Shown: in pieces, positions 37,730 to 51,399 of the stretch
Layout of the letters: every line of letters starts with the position of its first letter
Position numbering within the stretch: position 1 is the stretch's first letter
NCBI GenBank assembly: GCA_003508835.1
Contig: PUFA01000541.1
Span: forward strand, 1 to 64,000
Source of the DNA: Eonycteris spelaea
Lineage: Eukaryota > Chordata > Mammalia > Chiroptera > Pteropodidae
Direction of reading: 5' to 3'
DNA length: 64,000 nt
Position numbers and translations under genes: made by a program
The notes under the pieces: model-generated
What the model was told of the DNA's origin: nothing
What the model saw: only the letters and a program-made list of their open reading frames with translations
Database searches by the model: none

Positions 37730-40700
37730 TTTAAAATGTGCTTTAAGAAATTGGATAAATCTTTACAAAGTATGAGATTATTAGTGGAAGAGACAGTTCT
37801 GTGGGGATGAGGGAAATGGTAACATAAACATACAGGTCAACATAAAGTGGATAGCTGAATCTAATGCTTGTGGTGATATCATTATGATGTTTTAGTTTAT
37901 ATATGTTGTTCATATATCTCTGAGCTGATAATTTGTTTGCATTGAAATGTAGCTGGAGATAGTATTTTCAAGTATCTTTGTCCTTAACTTGTATTGACCA
38001 AGTGATGGGAATGTTAAACATATATAAAGGAAAGATATATAAATAAATCGAATTGTTAGCATATTGTTAATATAACAAAAATTAAAATAAAAGCACATAT
38101 AATGAAGCATGAACATGAAAAGTCTCAAATGTAGTTTCATTTGGTATTGAGGGACAATAATTAAAAAGTTTGACCCTCACCTTTGAAAGATTACTGTAGT
38201 TACAGTGTAGGAAATGTGCTTTGTTCTGTGTTTTGTGTTTTAAAATTGAATTTTACCCAAATACAAGTATAATCATCAAAACCCATAAAAGAAAAGAGCT
38301 ATGACCATGAAAACCTGAGGTGCTGATCTAAGTGCTTGCTTAAAAAAAATGCCTCTGCTTTGCTGCTTACACATTTCAGGCACTTTTTTCCCCCTTAGTA
38401 TCAGGGAACACAACATACAAGGTTTATATTTAAAGCCTGGAAAATTGCTACATTTTCATTAACACTTTGGACTCTAGTAGTATAATACTGCAGAGACAGA
38501 TGATTAGTAAAATCAGTATGGAAGTAGACCCTGCTTATGTCAATATAAGTTAGAATAAAAATTGAATGGAGATGGATTTGTTTTTTTTGTTGTTATTTTT
38601 ACATAATATTAATGTCAAGATTTTATGTTTATACTTATATTTATATGTATATTTTAGAATGAAACCACAACTGGAAAATTGTATTACATGCAAATTGTAA
38701 AAATTCTTAATGTGTTTTTCCTTTGATAGAAGACCTTTAGTTACATGACCATTTTCTTTTTTAAGGAAATTTAAATTGTTCAATGATACAAGCCCTACTT
38801 TTGGGGGAATTTGCATTTTGAAACAATAGATTCTAATAAGAAAATTTTAATTTTTCATCCTGACTTAAAAGTTAAGAACTTCACTTACAAAGTCCTCCTT
38901 TAAATAGAAATGAAAAGTAATAAAATAGAACTACAAAACTAGATCATGTGTGGAAGTCTATGAGTTGTGTCTGAGCTGAATAATCTTCACTCACTCATTT
39001 GGTTGTGTGCATTTGATGTCACTTTAGTCAGATGAACACTGCAGCCACAGGTGTCAGTTCAATGTATGTACAAATTTTTTCTTCGATGGTACTTTTAGTG
39101 TCATTTTCCCTCAAAAACAGACAGGAATACATCTCACAGCTGTAAGTTTTTAGCTATTTTATTACTGCATGCTTTTCCACCAAAAGGGAGAATCTTGTTC
39201 ATCTGTGAGTAGCATATTTCTTAAATTGTTTTGCCTAGAGTAAATGAACTAAAAATAACATTTAAGATGAAAAACAAACAAAACTCAGCATTTTATCTAG
39301 TCCAGACATGCTATAATCCACTTGCTAATAGTTAATGGCCATGCTTCTTTAACTTGTGTGTATTCACACATATATCCTAAAAACAAGCCAGGGTGCTTTT
39401 TCATGTAGATGAAGCTACCATCACTTATTTTCAGATGTCTTTCAACTGCAACCGGTTTCTACAATTTTCTAATATCCTATAGCTTCCCCTATTGAACCTT
39501 CTATTTGCATTCTGAGGATGAATAATTTGAACACAAACAGGTTAGTTAATAAAGAAGCAGTTTGTGGCTGATTCTATTAATGTTGCCCTTATCAGTAAGT
39601 AGTTTCAAATATGAATTAAATGTGACGTTACAAAACACTTATCCTTGTCAAATCACCACTTGATATAGTAATACATGTGACATTCTTTTTTACATGTATT
39701 CAGAGAAAGTTTACACATTTACTTAAAATCAGTTTCATTGGATCAACTGAATGAAACCCAATGTGCTTGAAACAATGAGCCACAATCCAACATTTCCTAA
39801 TAATGTGTGTTCTTGTTATGTTCCACTATGTGTTTTTCTTCGTTATCTTCTTATATCTGAAATTCTATTCCCACCCCTTCTCTCCACCCCATGTATTTGA
39901 TCATTTCTCTAAAGTCCCTTGGCTGAACCAATCTCTTTTTCATGCAGAGGATAAAAAAGAGAAGAACTTCAAAGTAGGTTCAGGTAATTAACAGCTGAGG
40001 GGAATATAATCTAAACCATAGGCCCTGCTTTGCACCCAGGCTAGCTCTCTAAGCCAGCCGGCAAGGGAGTGCCTATTCCCTATAGCATCTAAATCTGCCT
40101 CCTCTGAACAGCACTGCCAGGCCTCCAGTTATCACATCTGCATTTCAAACACCATAGCTCTGGCATTAATTATTAATTAGCCCACAGTCACCCTAGAGTA
40201 TTCAAGTTCCAGCCTGCACATACTTATTCATTGACCTCTATCTTAGTTTTTATTGAGGTAGAAAAACTCAGTAGAATGCTTAATAATTTCCTTTCTCTTA
40301 GACCTTCTGTTCTAGTTTTATGGAGGGGAAATAGTATATTTTCCAGGTGGGAATAATCACCAGTGGCCCCAAAAGTTGTTTACAGTAAAATACTTTGTCA
40401 AAAGTTGAAGGATATAGAAAAAGTAAAATGATTTATAGACAGCATTGAGTGTTGAAATACACTTTTTAGTATTCAACACATTGACTAGTTGTAGTTTCCC
40501 CCAAACTGGGAGACATAGTCACAGGACAAAATCAAATATTCTTCAGTTTTCAGAGAAACTAAACTAGATTTTATCCTTGGAAAATGCATATGCAGGATCA
40601 ATGAAACTTGTGGTAGGTGCATGTGAAAGCAGGAATGCCCAACAAAACTGTAAACACGCCAATGATTTTTCTAAAACGAAAGGTCCTCTAGTTTTTGTTT

Positions 40701-40795
40701 ATTTAAAATAGAAGTCTAAATATGTTCCTTTCTTACTAGTAAATATTTTTAATGTATAAATTAAATTATTATACTATTTTGTGACAAACCACTGG
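37730..40795. other. Unique AT-rich intergenic DNA
   Basis: No gene recognised. Octamer motifs lie at 38688-38695, 38809-38816 and 39503-39510. A GC-richer block at 40020-40225 includes a 'cattaattattaattag' run of TAAT cores. Confidence 0.45.
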
Positions 40796-40799
40796 GCTT

Positions 40800-41050
40800 A
40801 AATGTGGAATAGCATAGAGTTTAACTGAGTTGAGCTGAGCGTTAAGCAGAGCCAGGTTTTTATCTCAGCCCTGCCACTTAATAAATGACCATGATCACAT
40901 AACATTTCTGAACTATGATTTCCCTTTAGAACAATGAGGATAGCATTAGAATCTATTTCCATGGGTATGTTATGAGTATTGAATGACATATTGTATATAA
41001 ATGCTTATCATGTTTCCTGACATATAGTAATGCTCATTGATTTTAATGAT
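40800..41050 (+). repeat. MIR SINE, plus orientation
   Basis: 'ctgccacttaataaatgacc', 'aacatttctgaactatgatt', 'gttatgagtattgaatgac' and 'cctgacatatagtaatgctc' follow the MIR consensus order. Confidence 0.75.
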
Positions 41051-41148
41051 TTTAATAAAATATTTGTTCCATTATTTTATTGTGAATCTCTATAGTTCAT
41101 CTTAATTTGGTTTCATTTAAATGTCAATTCCACATTGCATGTCTTTCC

Positions 41149-41152
<4 letters not shown>

Positions 41153-41185
<33 letters not shown>

Positions 41186-41199
41186 TATATATATATATA
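41153..41199. repeat. (TA)n microsatellite
   Basis: TA repeats with a central 'aatatta' interruption. Confidence 0.95.
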
Positions 41200-42195
41200 A
41201 CCATATGTAAGCACGGCCCTGTTGTCCTACTCAGAAACTACTATCACTAGTGTCCCTACTACCACTACACTTGCCACCATAATTACCTTCTTCTTCACAC
41301 CAAATTCTAGCATTTCTTCTGGAATGTAGTCATTTACTGCTGCAAAAGCCCCTATGGGGATTTCCCAAACATTTCATCTTTTATATTAGGAAAAATAAGT
41401 GTTTTTTCTCAAAGATTGACTTATTTTCAAATTCTTATTTTACCCAGGTTTTCAACTGTGACTATTTGCATAGGCAGAAATTAAGTTTTAGTCAAATAAA
41501 TGGATCAACTAGGTAAGAATGTTAATTTTTCTGAACAGATAGTATGTCAAAGTAGATTTTTAAACTAATACACAGGTACAGGTTAGAGAACTAATAAAAC
41601 AGTCATCTAAATAGCTGTATTATGGAAATGATTAATGGCTTGTGAATCAGAGTTCTCTAAGAGTATGGGATAAGGCTCTGTATCACGCCTTGCTCTATTC
41701 TTCATTTATAGTGATTGACTGAAATTAAAGCAAGCATAGAAATCATACTTAGAGAATTTTTAGGAATAACTAAAATATCGTATAGGAATTAAAATTCTAA
41801 AAGATTCCAATAGTGTGGAATGTTAAGATGAAACATTGAGACAGAGAAAGTTGGAGTTAGGTAGGACTTCAAAAGTCATTTAAATTAATGCAGAAGCATC
41901 CTCTATATCATTCCTGAGCAATGGCTCTCTAGTCTTTATTGGGACACATCTACTAGTAAGGAGCTCACATGTAAAAGCAGATCATTCCATTTAGGCAAAG
42001 TTTTGTTAGAAAGCTATTTCTTATTTTGAACCCAAGTCTTCCAACCTAGTTTAGCAAAAACTATTTCTGTTTCCAGATGGCATTTCTTTAAATATCTGAA
42101 AACAAGTTATCTTCCCCAGCTTGATCCTTTTCTTTCCATTTTTAATATCCTGTTACACCACCTTTTCATCATAGAAGTGTTTTTAAGATCACTTT

Positions 42196-42428
42196 CTATA
42201 TTAGTTTGCTGGGGCTGCCATACAAATATCATATACTAGGTGGTTTGAACAACAGATTTTTTTTTTTTATTTCTCACAGTTGTGAGCTGAAAGCCCAAGG
42301 TTGCAGGGCCAGCATGGTTGAGTGCTGGTGAAACTCTTTCTGACTTGCAGAGACCTCCTTATTGTTGTGTCCTCACATGACAAAATGGGAGGAGAGAGGG
42401 AGGGAGAGAGAGAGACAGAGAGAGAGAC

Positions 42429-42469
<41 letters not shown>

Positions 42470-42660
42470 GAGAGAGAGAGAATATCTTCCACATGAACGC
42501 TATGGGATTAGGGTCCCACTCTTACAAACTTATTTAATCTAATCGCCTCCTAAAGACCATGTCTTCAGATATTAGTCATATTGGGAGACTAGGCTTCAAC
42601 ATATTATTGAGTGGAGGGGGGAGGCACAGTTCAGCTCATATCACTCACTATCCTGGATTC
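42196..42660 (+). repeat. Old eutherian interspersed repeat with internal (GA)n expansion
   Basis: 'gtttgctggggctgccatac', 'ggtggtttgaacaacag', 'tctcacagttgtgagctg', 'aatctaatcgcctcctaaag' and 'cacagttcagctcatatc' follow, in order, a very common mammalian repeat. I recognise the repeat but do not assert its family name. The (GA)n array at 42387-42481 grew inside it. Confidence 0.65.
42387..42481. repeat. (GA)n / (GACA)n microsatellite
   Basis: GA repeats with scattered GACA units, pure purine except for the C of GACA. Confidence 0.95.
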
Positions 42661-42664
42661 TATA

Positions 42665-44110
42665 CACTTTAAACTTTAATATAGTCAAAGTTACTCTTAA
42701 ACTGTAGTGAACTAAAGTAGTCCAGGTGATATCTAAGCAGGGAAAAACACAGTGGGACTGTTCTTTTGGAACAATAAACCATAATTTTGCTAATATGACC
42801 TATGACTACATTCAGTTTTTTAGTAGCTACTTAAGATACATAAATGTACTAATGAAGAAAATAACAATCCTACCACACACATTTAACATTTTAGTGACTT
42901 TTCTCCACTTTTTGCTTTTAAATATATGTAAATGTAATAGTGCTAATACTTTGTAGCAATTTTATGTACAGATTTTTTTCAACTTAACATTATATTATGT
43001 GAATTCCTTATGTTATTAAAAGTCTTCCTAATTTTTTAAAGGTTCGATACTAATTCACATTAAAGATGTTCCATAATTTACATAAGCATTCTTTCTTGTT
43101 GACTTTTCATATACCATATATAATATGTAATGTAATTTATATTTGAATCCAAATTTGTTTGTAAAATGTTTTATGATTTTTTTGTTCTTAGTTTCAGCTT
43201 GTGAAAACACAGACACAATCACATGCACACATAGTGCTTTTGTTATCTTGAATATTGGCTATCCTTCTTAGGATTGTGCCATGTGCAAATTACAGATCCT
43301 TCTTGAACATTGAAAAAAATATTGAAAATTATATGGTTAAAGACAGCCAAAGTTTTACCACTTGAGGTTTTTGTTCAAGTTTACAAAGATCCATTAATCA
43401 GCACTCTTTAAGAAGACTTAAAGATCAAATTAATTCATTATCATCCAACAAAAGTTTATCTTATGTCTCCTAGGTAAAACACATAGGATTTTAAAGCTAA
43501 AGGAGACCTTAACATGATTTTTTTAACGATTTGTTAAAAGGTTACCATGTGTGTGGCAGTGTAATCTAGTAATCCTATCAGAAAAAAGAAATGGAATTGG
43601 TTCATCGTGATGAGTTTTTGGTAAATCTGTGATGATTACTAATGATCACCCCTAGATTTTTTTTTAATTATTGCAAAAGTTTTAAATAATCTATTTGAGA
43701 AATTCATTGGACATCACTATTAAACTTATTGGTCTATAGTTTCTGGAAATTGTCATTTCTCTCTAGTTAAGCTTCAGTTATTAATTTGTCAGTTGGCTGG
43801 CTCTTATGTAAAACAATAACATGCTTAAATTACAGAATTTTAATTTTATATTGCTAACCAACAAAAATCTTATGGTGCAAAAATATTACATATCCAGTAT
43901 TGAATAGTAAATCTACAAGAATCACTGCCTCCTCAATTGAGATGCTAAGATACATGGTGTGTGAAGCATGAATAGAAATAGAGAAAGGTGACCTGAGATT
44001 AGACTAAATGACTTTTAAGACCTTCAATTTACTGATTCTATAAAAATTGTTTGGTGAAATTATTCTCAGATTTAATACATATATCAATCAATCAATATTT
44101 GTTAAAAAAA
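42665..44110. other. Intergenic DNA, no gene seen
   Basis: AT-rich. Part of 42,950-43,110 has the flavour of an old LINE tail ('gatgttccataatttacata'), but it is too diverged to assign. Confidence 0.4.
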
Positions 44111-44114
44111 TCAT

Positions 44115-44280
44115 ATTGTTAAAAATAAAGGGGCTCAAATATATGGTGACAGAAGGAAATTTTACTTTGGATGGAGAACACAATACAATATAAATGTGAT
44201 GTATTATTGAACAATATGCTTGAAAACTATATAATTTTATTAAACAATGTTACCCAAATAAATTAATAGGAAAAGATATA
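44115..44280 (+). repeat. L1 3'-UTR fragment
   Basis: 'caaatatatggtgacagaagg', 'gcttgaaaactatataatt' and 'aaacaatgttacccaaataa' match the L1 3' terminus. Confidence 0.75.
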
Positions 44281-44444
44281 TAAAAATACATTTTAAAGGT
44301 TTTGTCTTTAAAGATTTTTTAAAGTAAAAAAAAATCATATTTTATCAAAAATAAATTATTTTTTTTTCATAACCACTGTTTTAAAAATCTGTATTTAGGA
44401 TATAAAATTCAAAATATGAAATAATTATATTGTTCAAAGATGTA

Positions 44445-44853
44445 TTTTTTAATTAAATTTATTGTGTTGACACTGGGAATAAAATTATATGTTTTAAGTA
44501 CACAATTCAATAATACATCATGTGTATAGCACATTGTGTGTTCATAACCCAAAGTCAAATCTCCTTCCATCACCATATATTTGAACATTTTTACCCTTAT
44601 TTATCTCCTTGGACCTCCACTTTTTTCCACTGGTAACCACTAAATTGTTGTCTGTGTCCATGAGTCTCTATTTGTTTCTCTTGTTCATTGGCTGCTTTCA
44701 GTTTTATATTCCATATTTGAGTGAAATCATGTGGTTCTCAACTTCTTCTGTCTGTCTTATTCTATTTAGCATGATATTGTCAAGATCCATCCACGTTGTT
44801 GCAAATGGAAATGTTTCATCTCTTATTATGGCTCAATACTAGTCCATTGTGTG

Positions 44854-44898
<45 letters not shown>

Positions 44899-45620
44899 TA
44901 CATCTCCTTTATCCAATTATCTATTGAAGAACATGTTGGTTGTTTTCATGTCTTGGCCACTCTGAATAATGCTGTTATGAACATTGGAGTGCATATATTT
45001 TTATGAATAAGTATTTTTGATTATTTGAGTAGACGCCCAGAAGAAGGATTGCTGGGTCATATGATAATTATATATTTTTTAAATTTTTTGAGGAACCTTC
45101 ACACTGTTTTCCATAGTGGCTGTGCCAATTTACATTTCTATTAACAGTGTATGAGGGTTTATTTTCCCCACAGCTTCTCCAACATTTGTTCTTCTTCCTG
45201 TTGATAGACATTCTAATAATTTTTGACAAAGAAGCCAAAAACATACAGTGGAGAAAGGAAAACCTTTTCAATAATGGTGCTGGGAAAACTGGAAGGCCAG
45301 CTACAAAAGAATGAAACTAGACTATTGTCTATCACTACATACCAAAATGAACTCAAAATGGATTAAGGACCTGAATATAAGACCTGAAAGAATAAAATGC
45401 ACAGGATAAAACATAAGAACTAAACTTGAGGACCTTGGACTTAAAGAGGACTTTATAAATTTGACCTCAAAGGCAAGGAAAGTAAAAGCAAAAATAAATG
45501 AATGGGGCTACATCAAACTAAAATGCTACTGCATAGCAAAAGAAACGATCAAAAAAAAAAAAAAACAAAGAGACAACTAATCCAATGGGAGAAGATATTT
45601 GTAATCAATGCCATTTTTAA
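44445..45620 (-). mobile_element. 5'-inverted (twin-primed) L1
   Basis: From 44445 to about 45212 the sequence is a minus-strand L1 3' UTR and ORF2 end. From about 45213 to 45620 it is plus-strand ORF2 sequence from further 5' in the element ('gacaaagaagccaaaaacat', 'aataatggtgctgggaaaac', 'atgaatggggctacatcaaa'). Internal inversion with a small loss at the join is the standard product of twin priming. A (TG)n array at 44848-44896 lies in the 3' part. Target duplications were not found. Confidence 0.8.
44848..44896. repeat. (TG)n microsatellite inside L1
   Basis: About 24 TG units at the same L1 position as the array at 7770-7862. Confidence 0.95.
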
Positions 45621-45654
45621 GTAACGAAAAAAGAGCTTTTATGATAGTAGAAGG

Positions 45655-45865
45655 AATGGAGGGTTAGGTATGAATCATATTTGTGTTCAAATTTCAACTC
45701 TGTCTCTCCTTAGATGTATGGGACAACCATTAAAACTTTCTAAGACTCAATTTCCTCATTTGTAAAATGGAGATAATGAAGTGACCTAGCTTCCAGGGTT
45801 ATCTTAAAAATTAAATAAGGCACTATCTGGATAGTTTCTGGCACAGTTAGATCTATGCCTGGTAT
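45655..45865 (+). repeat. MIR SINE, plus orientation
   Basis: 'tcaactctgtctctccttag', 'actcaatttcctcatttgt', 'aaaatggagataatgaagtg' and 'gatagtttctggcacagtt' match the MIR consensus. Confidence 0.8.
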
Positions 45866-46369
45866 ACGATAAAGCAGGCAGTAAAAGGTACCTATTTGTA
45901 TTAATATAACTTTTTCCATATAAGTGTATTTGCCAAATAGTTTTACCTCTAAATAACAAAAGCAAACTTAAAAAAAAATATATATATATCCATTTTGGAT
46001 AAAAAAAAATACATGTATAGTATATTCTCTGATTCACTTGTTACATTATTCTGAACATAACTGACATGTTTCTTAACGGTCCCTGGTAATCATAAGGAAT
46101 TCTCATCTCCTTGCTCTGCTCTCAACTCGTGATGTTCTTGGGCTACTGAGATATTAAGAGCTGTTTGTTTCATCTTCTAAATTGTTCTGAGCTGTACTTT
46201 TTCATATCTTACCTAATTTTTTAGGGTTATTGTCTGTTTGCTTACTTTCATGGTTAAAAGATGCTATGAACATACCTGCTTGTAGTAGGCTGGATCTCAT
46301 TTTCTTTCCCCTTTTTCTCTAACCTGTTGTAGGCCCAGAACAGAGAATAAAAGCAGCTGATCCACATTG

Positions 46370-46520
46370 TTCCTTACATTCTACAGCCCACTTTCACATT
46401 CAAGATCTCATTTGTCACTTTGGAGTGAATAGATGTAACTATACTCAGTTTACAGATGGGAAAATGGAGGCTTAGTTGAGATGTGCCCCAAGTTTTACAG
46501 TCCAGATTCAAACTTATCTG
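46370..46520 (-). repeat. MIR-like SINE, minus orientation
   Basis: 'cattcaagatctcatttgtc', 'cagtttacagatgggaaaat' and 'ggaggcttagttgagatg' fit a diverged reverse-complement MIR. Confidence 0.55.
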
Positions 46521-46639
46521 TTTTGACTAAAGATTTGGAAATGTATTTTGACTAATCAGAGAACTTATATTTCATTTTATTGTGAATTATAACTTGCATA
46601 CTATATATACAATATCACAGGTCATGCACATACTCTTAT

Positions 46640-48225
46640 TATTTCCCTATTTAATATATAAATATAAATATATTGAATTGTTGAGTTATACGATATCTCC
46701 AATTTTACTAGATTATTCAAAATTATTTTGAAAAATGGTTGCACAAATTAACAACTCCTACTGCACATCATATTCAGGGTTAGAGACTCCTCATTATTCT
46801 ATATTATTGAAAAAAATTAATCTTTTCAGATTTATATGTTAGGCAAACTGGTGTGTGTTCAAGGACTATTTAATAATTTTATCCGCATTTACCTAATTGT
46901 TAATAAGGTTAAGGGAATTTAAATATATTCATTGGGTAAGTGGATTTCTTTATTTTGTAAAGTATTTGTTACTTGCACATATTTATTGAGTTGCTTGACT
47001 TTTTCTTATGGCTTTAAAATAATTTTGTGTTCTGGAAAAAGATTGCTTTGTTGGTTTTATATATATATTTTCAATTATGTTCTCTCATTATGTGCCTTTT
47101 CATTCTACACTTTGAATGAATATAATATTTTAATTTTAGAAGTCAAATTTAATCATCTTTCCTCTATGGTTAGTGCTTTTTATTTATTAAGGAATATTTT
47201 CTTAGAAATACAAATTAGTAGTTGTAGTTGGGCACAGGGATGGGGAGCACAGCAGAGAGAATACAGTTAGCATTAATATGATGGCTAGGTAGAGGGCCAG
47301 GGGAGGGAGGAAGCAATTGAGGAGATCATTTTATGAACAATACAGATGTCTAACCAATGTACTGTATACTTGAAACTAATTTAAAAAATAAATTAAAATA
47401 AAAATTTTTAAAGACATATTTTCTTGAGGGAATAAAGACTCTCTCTTATATGATCATCCATCTGAAAGCTTTATTGGTTGTGTTTTACATTTAGGTCTAT
47501 AAATCTACCTTGATTAATTTTGTGGTAGTATAAAGTCATGCTCCAATTTCCTTTTTGCCTATCTGGATTCTTGGTTGTCTCATCATTATTTATTAAAAAG
47601 ACTGCTTTATAGTGCTAATATTGTGTAAATCAAAGGATCCTACAAACATTGTTCTGTTTCAAGATTCTCTATTCTGTCTTGTTGGTCTTTTTGTATATTT
47701 TTTCTAAATACCATATTATTTTTATTATTATAACTTTATTAGTCTTGTTAGCAAATTGTTCCCATTTATTCTTCATAAAGGGTGTCTTGCTTATTCTTAG
47801 CCTTTTGTGTTTTTGCATAAATTTTATAATATTCTTGTCAATTTTCACAAATAGCCCATTGCATATTGATTGGGATATCATTAAATTTATACATGTTTTT
47901 ACCATAGTGGGGTCTTCCAATCCATAAGCATGGCATCTTTATATATTTTTAGGTCTTTAATTTCTGTAAATAAAGTTTTATGCTTTTCCATAGAAATTTT
48001 TCTTATTATTTCTTGACTTTTTGTATAAGGTACTCTTTTACAAAAAATATTTTATAAACATTTGTTACTGTTGTATAAAAATACAATTGATTTTTTTCCT
48101 GATTTGTTTTTGTTTTGTTTCTATTGGCATTGTTAAATTCTTTAATATATTTTATATTATATTTTCTATTTTATATATTGGTTCTGCTGAATTCTCTAGG
48201 AAAATGTTCATATAACCTAGAAATA
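46640..48225 (-). mobile_element. Old L1 (L1M-type), minus strand, interrupted
   Basis: Reverse-complement ORF2 sequence is readable through 'tggttgcacaaattaacaac', 'gtaaagtatttgttacttgc', 'cttgttggtctttttgtata' and 'attgggatatcattaaattt'. It is highly diverged with no ORF over about 90 codons. A plus-strand L1 tail at 47216-47405 splits it. Confidence 0.7.
47216..47405 (+). repeat. L1 3'-end fragment nested in older L1
   Basis: 'gagaatacagttagcattaa', 'tctaaccaatgtactgtata' and 'cttgaaactaatttaaaaaa' are an L1 3' terminus in plus orientation. TATTTTCTT occurs on both sides (near 47195 and 47417), a probable target duplication. Confidence 0.65.
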
Positions 48226-48229
48226 TTAA

Positions 48230-49650
48230 GTTGTATTTATTCCTTTCAAATCTGTAGAATACTACATTATTTACTAACTACTCACTATATCTGTACAATA
48301 GGATTATACAACCTAATCCATTGTCATTTGACTTGCTTGTGTATCCCTTTCCAATCATTAATACACAGAGGAGAGCTATACTTTTCACATCCATAACTTA
48401 GGAATTAGACATATGACACACTGTGGCCAATGGCATATGAATTAATGTTTGCCAAGTTTGAACTGAAACTTTAAATGACACCTTGTGGATTGGCTTAGGC
48501 TCTGCTCTCTTGCATTAGTATAATCTCTGTCTAAAGAAGAATATACACCCAGATATAGGCTGGTGTTTAACCGGGGACTAAGAATAAGGAGACAAGTGAA
48601 GCCAAGCAGAGCTGAATAGAACCTCAGCCAACCCACAAAACTTGAGTAATTAGAGTAAGAAATAAAATGTTGCTAAAATATTGGAGCTGTTATCATAATA
48701 AAAACAGAAATAAAACATAATCTTTATTTTATGTTTGCTCCAATTAAGATATTGTCTCTCTGCTCTAGATTCATCATTTTATACTCTGCTCTGTGTGCTA
48801 GGGCTGAAGCACAGCAAATTTCTCTTTGCAACTGCTTCCACGTTAGATGTTTTCAATGGTAGTCATTAAAGAATGGTTTTAAGGTTAGAGGAAGGGAAAA
48901 TAATTTTCTTTTTCTTTTTCACTGCTTCTTGTTCCTGTGGATATCACTCCATCAATGGTCCTTTACCCCAGAAGTGTCATTTGATTTTAGTAACAGTTGG
49001 CTCCACTGTTTTGTAGTTTTCCACACACCCAGAAATAACCTTACTATGCTAACTTAGAGGTATTAGGGAAAGTTAGAGATAATAGCAGTTATGGTTCATC
49101 AAAGGTCTAAATCTTAGTTCCATGAAATCTCTCTCCAAGCTCTGAATATCATTACTATGCCAGCAGCACACCTCATAGAGAATTGAGTACCAGCTTCTCA
49201 AGGCTTTTCATCCAAGCTTCTAGGTTCTGATAAATCTCAACTTTTTCTTTTATCTCTCCAGCCCTAGGAGTGGTATCTATTCCTGAAGTTACCCTCTTGT
49301 TACCCCAGTATTCCTAATTTTCTTTTCAGTTTTCTAATACCTATTTAACCAGTTCACATTATTAAGTCATCTCTGTTAAATTAACCATTTTCTTCATTTA
49401 GTGTGCTGATTAGGATCTCTAGTTTAAGACTTCATTGTCTTTTTCCCTGTCTCAAATTAAAAACATTCAACATGTTATCATTAAGTGTAATTTTGTAGTA
49501 GATTTGATATTTCCTTTTAAAAAAATTATTAAGAAGTTTTCTTTTTAGTCCTGGTTTACTATTTTTTTTTTATTAAGGGAAGTCAAATTTTACTAAATAA
49601 ATGTTCTCCATATATTTAAATAATCATATTATATTTCTTCTTTAGTCTGA
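48230..49650. other. Intergenic DNA, no gene seen
   Basis: AT-rich. The piece at 48,400-48,640 ('gtggccaatggcatatgaat') may be an old interspersed repeat that I cannot name. Confidence 0.4.
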
Positions 49651-51027
49651 TGTTGTGGGTTTCTGAGTGTTGAATCAATGGTTCAAGATGGTGGCATAGG
49701 AAGCTCCTGAGCTCACCTCCTCCCATAGACACACTGAAATGACAAGTACATATAGAAAAGTAATAGAAGACAAACAGAACAACTATTCCACAAATAAGGA
49801 CAAAAAGAATAAGCCACGTCGAGATGGATAAGAGAGACAGATATGTGATTTTGTCAGGACCCACACCCCACAAAATGGCAACCAACAAATGGGAAGGGTA
49901 TCTCAAACATGTAGTTTCTCCCTGAGTAACCAGGGGTTTAAGCACCATATTAGGCACCCAAGTTTTTGGGACCTGCACCTGGGAGATGAACTTCCATAAT
50001 ATCTGGCTTTGAAAATGAGTGGGGCTTATGTCCAGGAGAACCAGAGACTGTAGGAAACTAGAAATCTGCTCCTAAAGGGTTCATGCACAATCTCACTCTC
50101 TCTGCACAGAGGCAGCCTTTCAAAAAGTGCTTAGGCAATATGCGAAGGATATTTATAAACTAATCTTAGGGCATATGAAGAGGCAGAGATCTGTTTAAAT
50201 TCTCTCCAGGGATGGAGATGGCGTTAAGTGCCATTTTTTATACTCTCTTTCTACCATGTTAATCTGGTGTTGGTAGGCACCATTTGTACTACTCTCTATC
50301 TATCTTGCTAGTGCTCTTGGCCTCACATTGACTCACACTTCACCAGATTTGATGGGCAGACTCTTCCAAGCCTGGCTCTCCTCCACCATTGGGTCTGTCC
50401 TGTCACACCTGGTGGGTGGACATTGCTCAGCTTGGCACTCTTCCATCATAGCCCCTGCCCTGTCAGAACCAGAGGGTGTACACACTCTACACAGAAGATG
50501 CATCTTAAATACCTTGTTCTGGTGGTCAGCTGGCTTATGTTTCTGGGGCCCCACAGGACTGAAATGATCAGGGAAAGGGTTCTTGGAAGGATACCACCCC
50601 CAGGAAATTACACACAATAGACTAAAACACAAGTACAGTTGTCATTGGCCACTCCCTTAAGACTAGGAGAGACACAGTTGTTTCACCTAATATGTAGAAA
50701 CAAACACAGAGTCAAAAAATGGAAACAAAAGAATGTGTTCCAAAGGAAAAATAAAGATAAAACCCAGGAAGTGGGGTGGGAGGACTAATGAAGTTAAGAT
50801 AAGTAATCTACCTGCTAAATAGTTTAAAGTAATGGTTATAATTATGCTCACTGATCTCAGCATAAAACTGAATGACCATATAAAGAACTTCAATAAAGAG
50901 AGAGAAAATATAAGAAAGTCCCCAAAAGAAGTCATAGAGGTGAAGAATACAATAACTGAACTAGAAAATACACTGGAATGATCCAGCAGTAGACTAGATG
51001 AAGCAGAAAGAAGGGTTTATAAAAACA

Positions 51028-51060
51028 AACAAACAAACAAACAAACAAACAAACACAAAC
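51028..51060. repeat. (AAAC)n microsatellite
   Basis: Eight AAAC units within the L1 leader. Confidence 0.95.
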
Positions 51061-51399
51061 ATTAAAAAAGTGAAGACAGCTTATGACCCTTATGGAAGAA
51101 CGTGACACAGAACTAAATTCACATTATATGGGTACCAAAAGGAAAAGAGAGTCAGAAAGAGATAGAGACATTTGGAGAAATAATGACAGAAAACTTCTTT
51201 AGCTTGTGGAAGGAAACAGACATCCACATTTAGGGAGTCCAGAATTTCAAGAAATGAACCCAAGGTGACTCACACCAAGACACAATATAACCAGATAATG
51301 AGAATGGAACCTAACACTAAAAAAGTAAACCAAAAGGAAAAAACAACAACAGAAGAATAAAGAAACAGATAAGAACTCTAAAACAGCCAGGAAAAAAAA

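Noticed and set aside
49616..50632. ORFs of 79-120 codons in the 49.6-50.6 kb region
   Set aside because: They fall in the L1 5' leader and match no L1 protein in frame; most likely chance ORFs in the GC-richer leader.
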